A stretch of 6,554 nucleotides of DNA from contig CANQBY010000073.1 of NCBI GenBank assembly GCA_947589695.1, positions 1-6,554 of the forward strand, written 5' to 3'. The notes beneath the pieces are model-generated. The model made no database searches. It was given only the letters and a program-made list of their open reading frames with translations, and had not been told where the DNA came from. A program made the translations under genes and the position numbers. Source of the stretch: an uncultured Bacilli bacterium (GTDB lineage: Bacteria > Bacillota_I > Bacilli_A > RF39 > UBA660). This document shows positions 4,654 to 6,554 of the stretch, piece by piece; the first letter of the stretch is position 1; the number at the start of each line of letters is the position of its first letter.

Positions 4654-6554
4654 TTTAAATAAAGAACAAAAAGAAGCAGTTAAACATATAGATGGGCCTT
4701 GTTTAGTTATCGCGGGAGCTGGTTCTGGTAAGACCAAAGTGTTAACAACGCGAATTGCCTATTTAATGGAACAAGGAATTAAAGATACAAATATTTTAGC
4801 CATTACTTTTACTAATAAAGCAGCGAAAGAAATGCGGGAAAGATTAAATGTTTTGGTGGAACAAAATAATGTTTTCGTGGGAACTTTTCATTCTTTTGGG
4901 TTAAAAATTATTAGAGAAAATGTTAGTAGTTTAGGAATGGATAAAAATTTTACTATTATAGATAGTGATGATGTTTTAAGTTTAATTAAAAAGATTATGA
5001 AAGAACTTGATATTGATCCTAAAGAAGTTAGTCCTTATTTTGTTAGAAGTAAAATTAGTTTTATTAAAAATGAATTATTAACCGAAAGTGATTTAGATAA
5101 GTATTTTAATACTGTGGCTGAGAAAAAAGTTATTCAAATTTATCAGGAATATGATAAAATTTTAAGAAAAAATAACAGTGTTGATTTTGATGATTTGTTA
5201 GTTTTACCGGTGGAATTATTTAAAAAATATCCGGATATTTTAGAAAAGTATCAAGAACATTATAAATATATTTTAATAGACGAATATCAAGATACTAATG
5301 AAGTACAATATAAATTAAGTAAATTACTGGCTAGAAAATATAAAAATATCTTTGTAGTTGGGGACCCTAATCAAAGTATTTATGGGTTTAGAAATGCAAA
5401 TTTTCGGAATATTTTAAATTTTGAAAAAGATTATAATAATACTTATATCGTAACTTTAAATCAAAATTATCGAAGTACTAAAAATATTTTAGATGCTGCT
5501 AATTCAGTGATTGTAAATAATAAAGAGCGAAAAGATATAGACCTTTATAGTGATTTAGGGGAGGGGGTTAAAGTTAAGTATCTAAGAAGCTATGATGAGA
5601 AACACGAGATTACTTTAATTGTTGATGAAATTAAAAGATTAAAAGATATGGGTTATACTTATAAAGATATAGCAATATTTTATAGAACTAATGCCCAATC
5701 AAGAAATGTAGAAGAAGTATTACTTAAAAGTAATTTTCCTTATAAAGTGGTGGGTAGTTATTACTTTTATAATCGAAAAGAAATTAAAGATTTGCTTTGT
5801 TATTTAAGACTTATTAATAATCCTAGTGATGATATAAGTTTAAGAAGAGTTATAAATGTACCGAAAAGAAAAATAGGAACTAAAACAGTAGAAGAATTAG
5901 AAAATTTGGCAAAACTTAAAAATATTTCAATGTTTGAGGCAATCGAAAAAGGTAAAGAATTAGAATTTAAAAATTTAATATTAGAATTACAGAAGGATTT
6001 ACTAAATGTTAGTTTAACAGAATTTATTGATATTGTTTTAGAAAAATCAGGAATCAAAAAAGAATTAGAGCAAGAGCATACTTTAGATAGTGAACTTAGA
6101 ATTGATAACTTAATGGAATTTAAGAGTATTACCGCTTCTTTTGAAGCTCGGACTGGTTCAGTTAATTTAGGAGATTTCTTAGATGAAATTAGTTTAATTG
6201 CCGATATTTCCGAACATCAAGATAGTGATGATGTGATAACTTTAATGACTTTACATAGTGCAAAAGGATTAGAGTTTAAAGTAGTTTTTATAATTGGGAT
6301 GGAAGAAGGTTTATTTCCCCATTCCAATGCTTTCTTAGAGGGAGACTCCGGAATTGAAGAAGAACGAAGACTATGTTATGTAGGATTTACGAGAGCAAAA
6401 GAGAGACTTTATCTTACTAATGCGAAAAAAAGAATGCTTTATGGTAAAACTTCCGTCAATGCACCATCAAGATTTATAAATGAAATTACGAAAGATGTTT
6501 TAGAAACAAGTAATATGAGTATTAAAGAAGAAAAAGTTATTAATAAAGATGAAA
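4640..6554 (+). CDS. pcrA: PcrA/UvrD-type ATP-dependent DNA helicase (3' end off window)
   Basis: This is a superfamily 1A 3'-to-5' DNA helicase, acting in excision repair, replication restart and removal of obstacles from DNA. The frame is open from ATG 4640 to the edge, showing 638 codons; PcrA proteins are usually near 720-750 residues, so roughly the last hundred are missing. Motifs in order: Q motif LNKEQ (6-10), Walker A GAGSGKT (26-32), motif Ia ITFTNKAAKEM (55-65), GTFHSFG (81-87), Walker B DEYQDTN (214-220), motif III GDPNQSIYGFR (241-251), motif IV QNYRS (275-279), motif V TLHSAKGLEF (537-546), motif VI YVGFTRAKE (580-588), and PSRFINEI (609-616). Phe250 replaces the tryptophan common in motif III, and no Trp codon occurs in the visible part. 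The second codon is also ATG (4643), so either may be the start. The Shine-Dalgarno sequence is weak (GGTGG, 4629-4633). UvrD or Rep naming is possible; Gram-positive-like context favours PcrA. Confidence 0.93.
   Translation, partial: MMLDNLNKEQKEAVKHIDGPCLVIAGAGSGKTKVLTTRIAYLMEQGIKDTNILAITFTNKAAKEMRERLNVLVEQNNVFVGTFHSFGLKIIRENVSSLGMDKNFTIIDSDDVLSLIKKIMKELDIDPKEVSPYFVRSKISFIKNELLTESDLDKYFNTVAEKKVIQIYQEYDKILRKNNSVDFDDLLVLPVELFKKYPDILEKYQEHYKYILIDEYQDTNEVQYKLSKLLARKYKNIFVVGDPNQSIYGFRNANFRNILNFEKDYNNTYIVTLNQNYRSTKNILDAANSVIVNNKERKDIDLYSDLGEGVKVKYLRSYDEKHEITLIVDEIKRLKDMGYTYKDIAIFYRTNAQSRNVEEVLLKSNFPYKVVGSYYFYNRKEIKDLLCYLRLINNPSDDISLRRVINVPKRKIGTKTVEELENLAKLKNISMFEAIEKGKELEFKNLILELQKDLLNVSLTEFIDIVLEKSGIKKELEQEHTLDSELRIDNLMEFKSITASFEARTGSVNLGDFLDEISLIADISEHQDSDDVITLMTLHSAKGLEFKVVFIIGMEEGLFPHSNAFLEGDSGIEEERRLCYVGFTRAKERLYLTNAKKRMLYGKTSVNAPSRFINEITKDVLETSNMSIKEEKVINKDE

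Noticed and set aside
5800..6057. Open frame of 85 codons on the minus strand inside the helicase gene
   Set aside because: It is antisense to a conserved helicase region, and its Ser/Phe/Leu/Ile-rich translation is what AT-rich coding sequence gives when read backwards.
4640..6554. The UvrD-like helicase as part of a defence system such as Gabija
   Set aside because: It has the full, canonical PcrA motif set, including the PSRFINEI region. The visible neighbour is a divergent lipid glycosyltransferase, not a nuclease or other defence partner. The right-hand neighbour is not visible, so this rests on family resemblance.

Overview
The window is a strongly AT-rich piece of bacterial chromosome carrying core housekeeping genes. 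I see no mobile element, CRISPR array, tRNA, rRNA or defence cassette. Every stop codon in view is TAA. Tryptophan is written as TGG in pnp, the 185-codon gene and the glycosyltransferase gene, and no reading frame uses TGA, so the standard bacterial code (table 11) fits. The base composition, strong AGGAGG-type ribosome binding sites, gene families and code point to a low-GC Bacillota or Mycoplasmatota-type organism that has not reassigned UGA, for example an Acholeplasma-like or uncultured gut Bacilli lineage. This placement is inferred from composition and families, not from a database search.

Layout, left to right. Positions 1-216 are non-coding and hold a well-formed sigma-A-type promoter (104-132) and the rpsO leader. 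Then comes a plus-strand cluster: rpsO (217-486, ribosomal protein S15), an intrinsic terminator-like hairpin, pnp (540-2711, polynucleotide phosphorylase) and an unrecognised 185-residue gene (2742-3299). It ends at a hairpin with T-runs on both sides (about 3312-3342), which probably terminates transcription from both directions. A minus-strand glycosyltransferase gene (3325-4506) of the GT4 family converges on that terminator; its sequence resembles diacylglycerol alpha-glucosyltransferases. It is divergent from a pcrA/uvrD-type helicase gene that starts at 4640 and runs off the right edge. The 133-bp space between them holds an extended -10 promoter for the helicase.

How the genes relate. 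The rpsO-pnp order is conserved widely in bacteria, and here too a terminator-like hairpin separates the two genes, so pnp is probably expressed by partial read-through and/or protected by the hairpin. The rpsO leader contains a start-proximal hairpin and a CTCCT segment that could mask the rpsO ribosome binding site, which suits translational control but is unproven. The glycosyltransferase (membrane lipid synthesis) and the helicase (DNA repair and replication) are separate transcription units.

I found no convincing new multi-gene system. The best leads are the unknown protein encoded after pnp, the rpsO leader, the hairpin spanning the pnp stop codon, and the very short leader plus overlapping mini-ORF at the helicase start.
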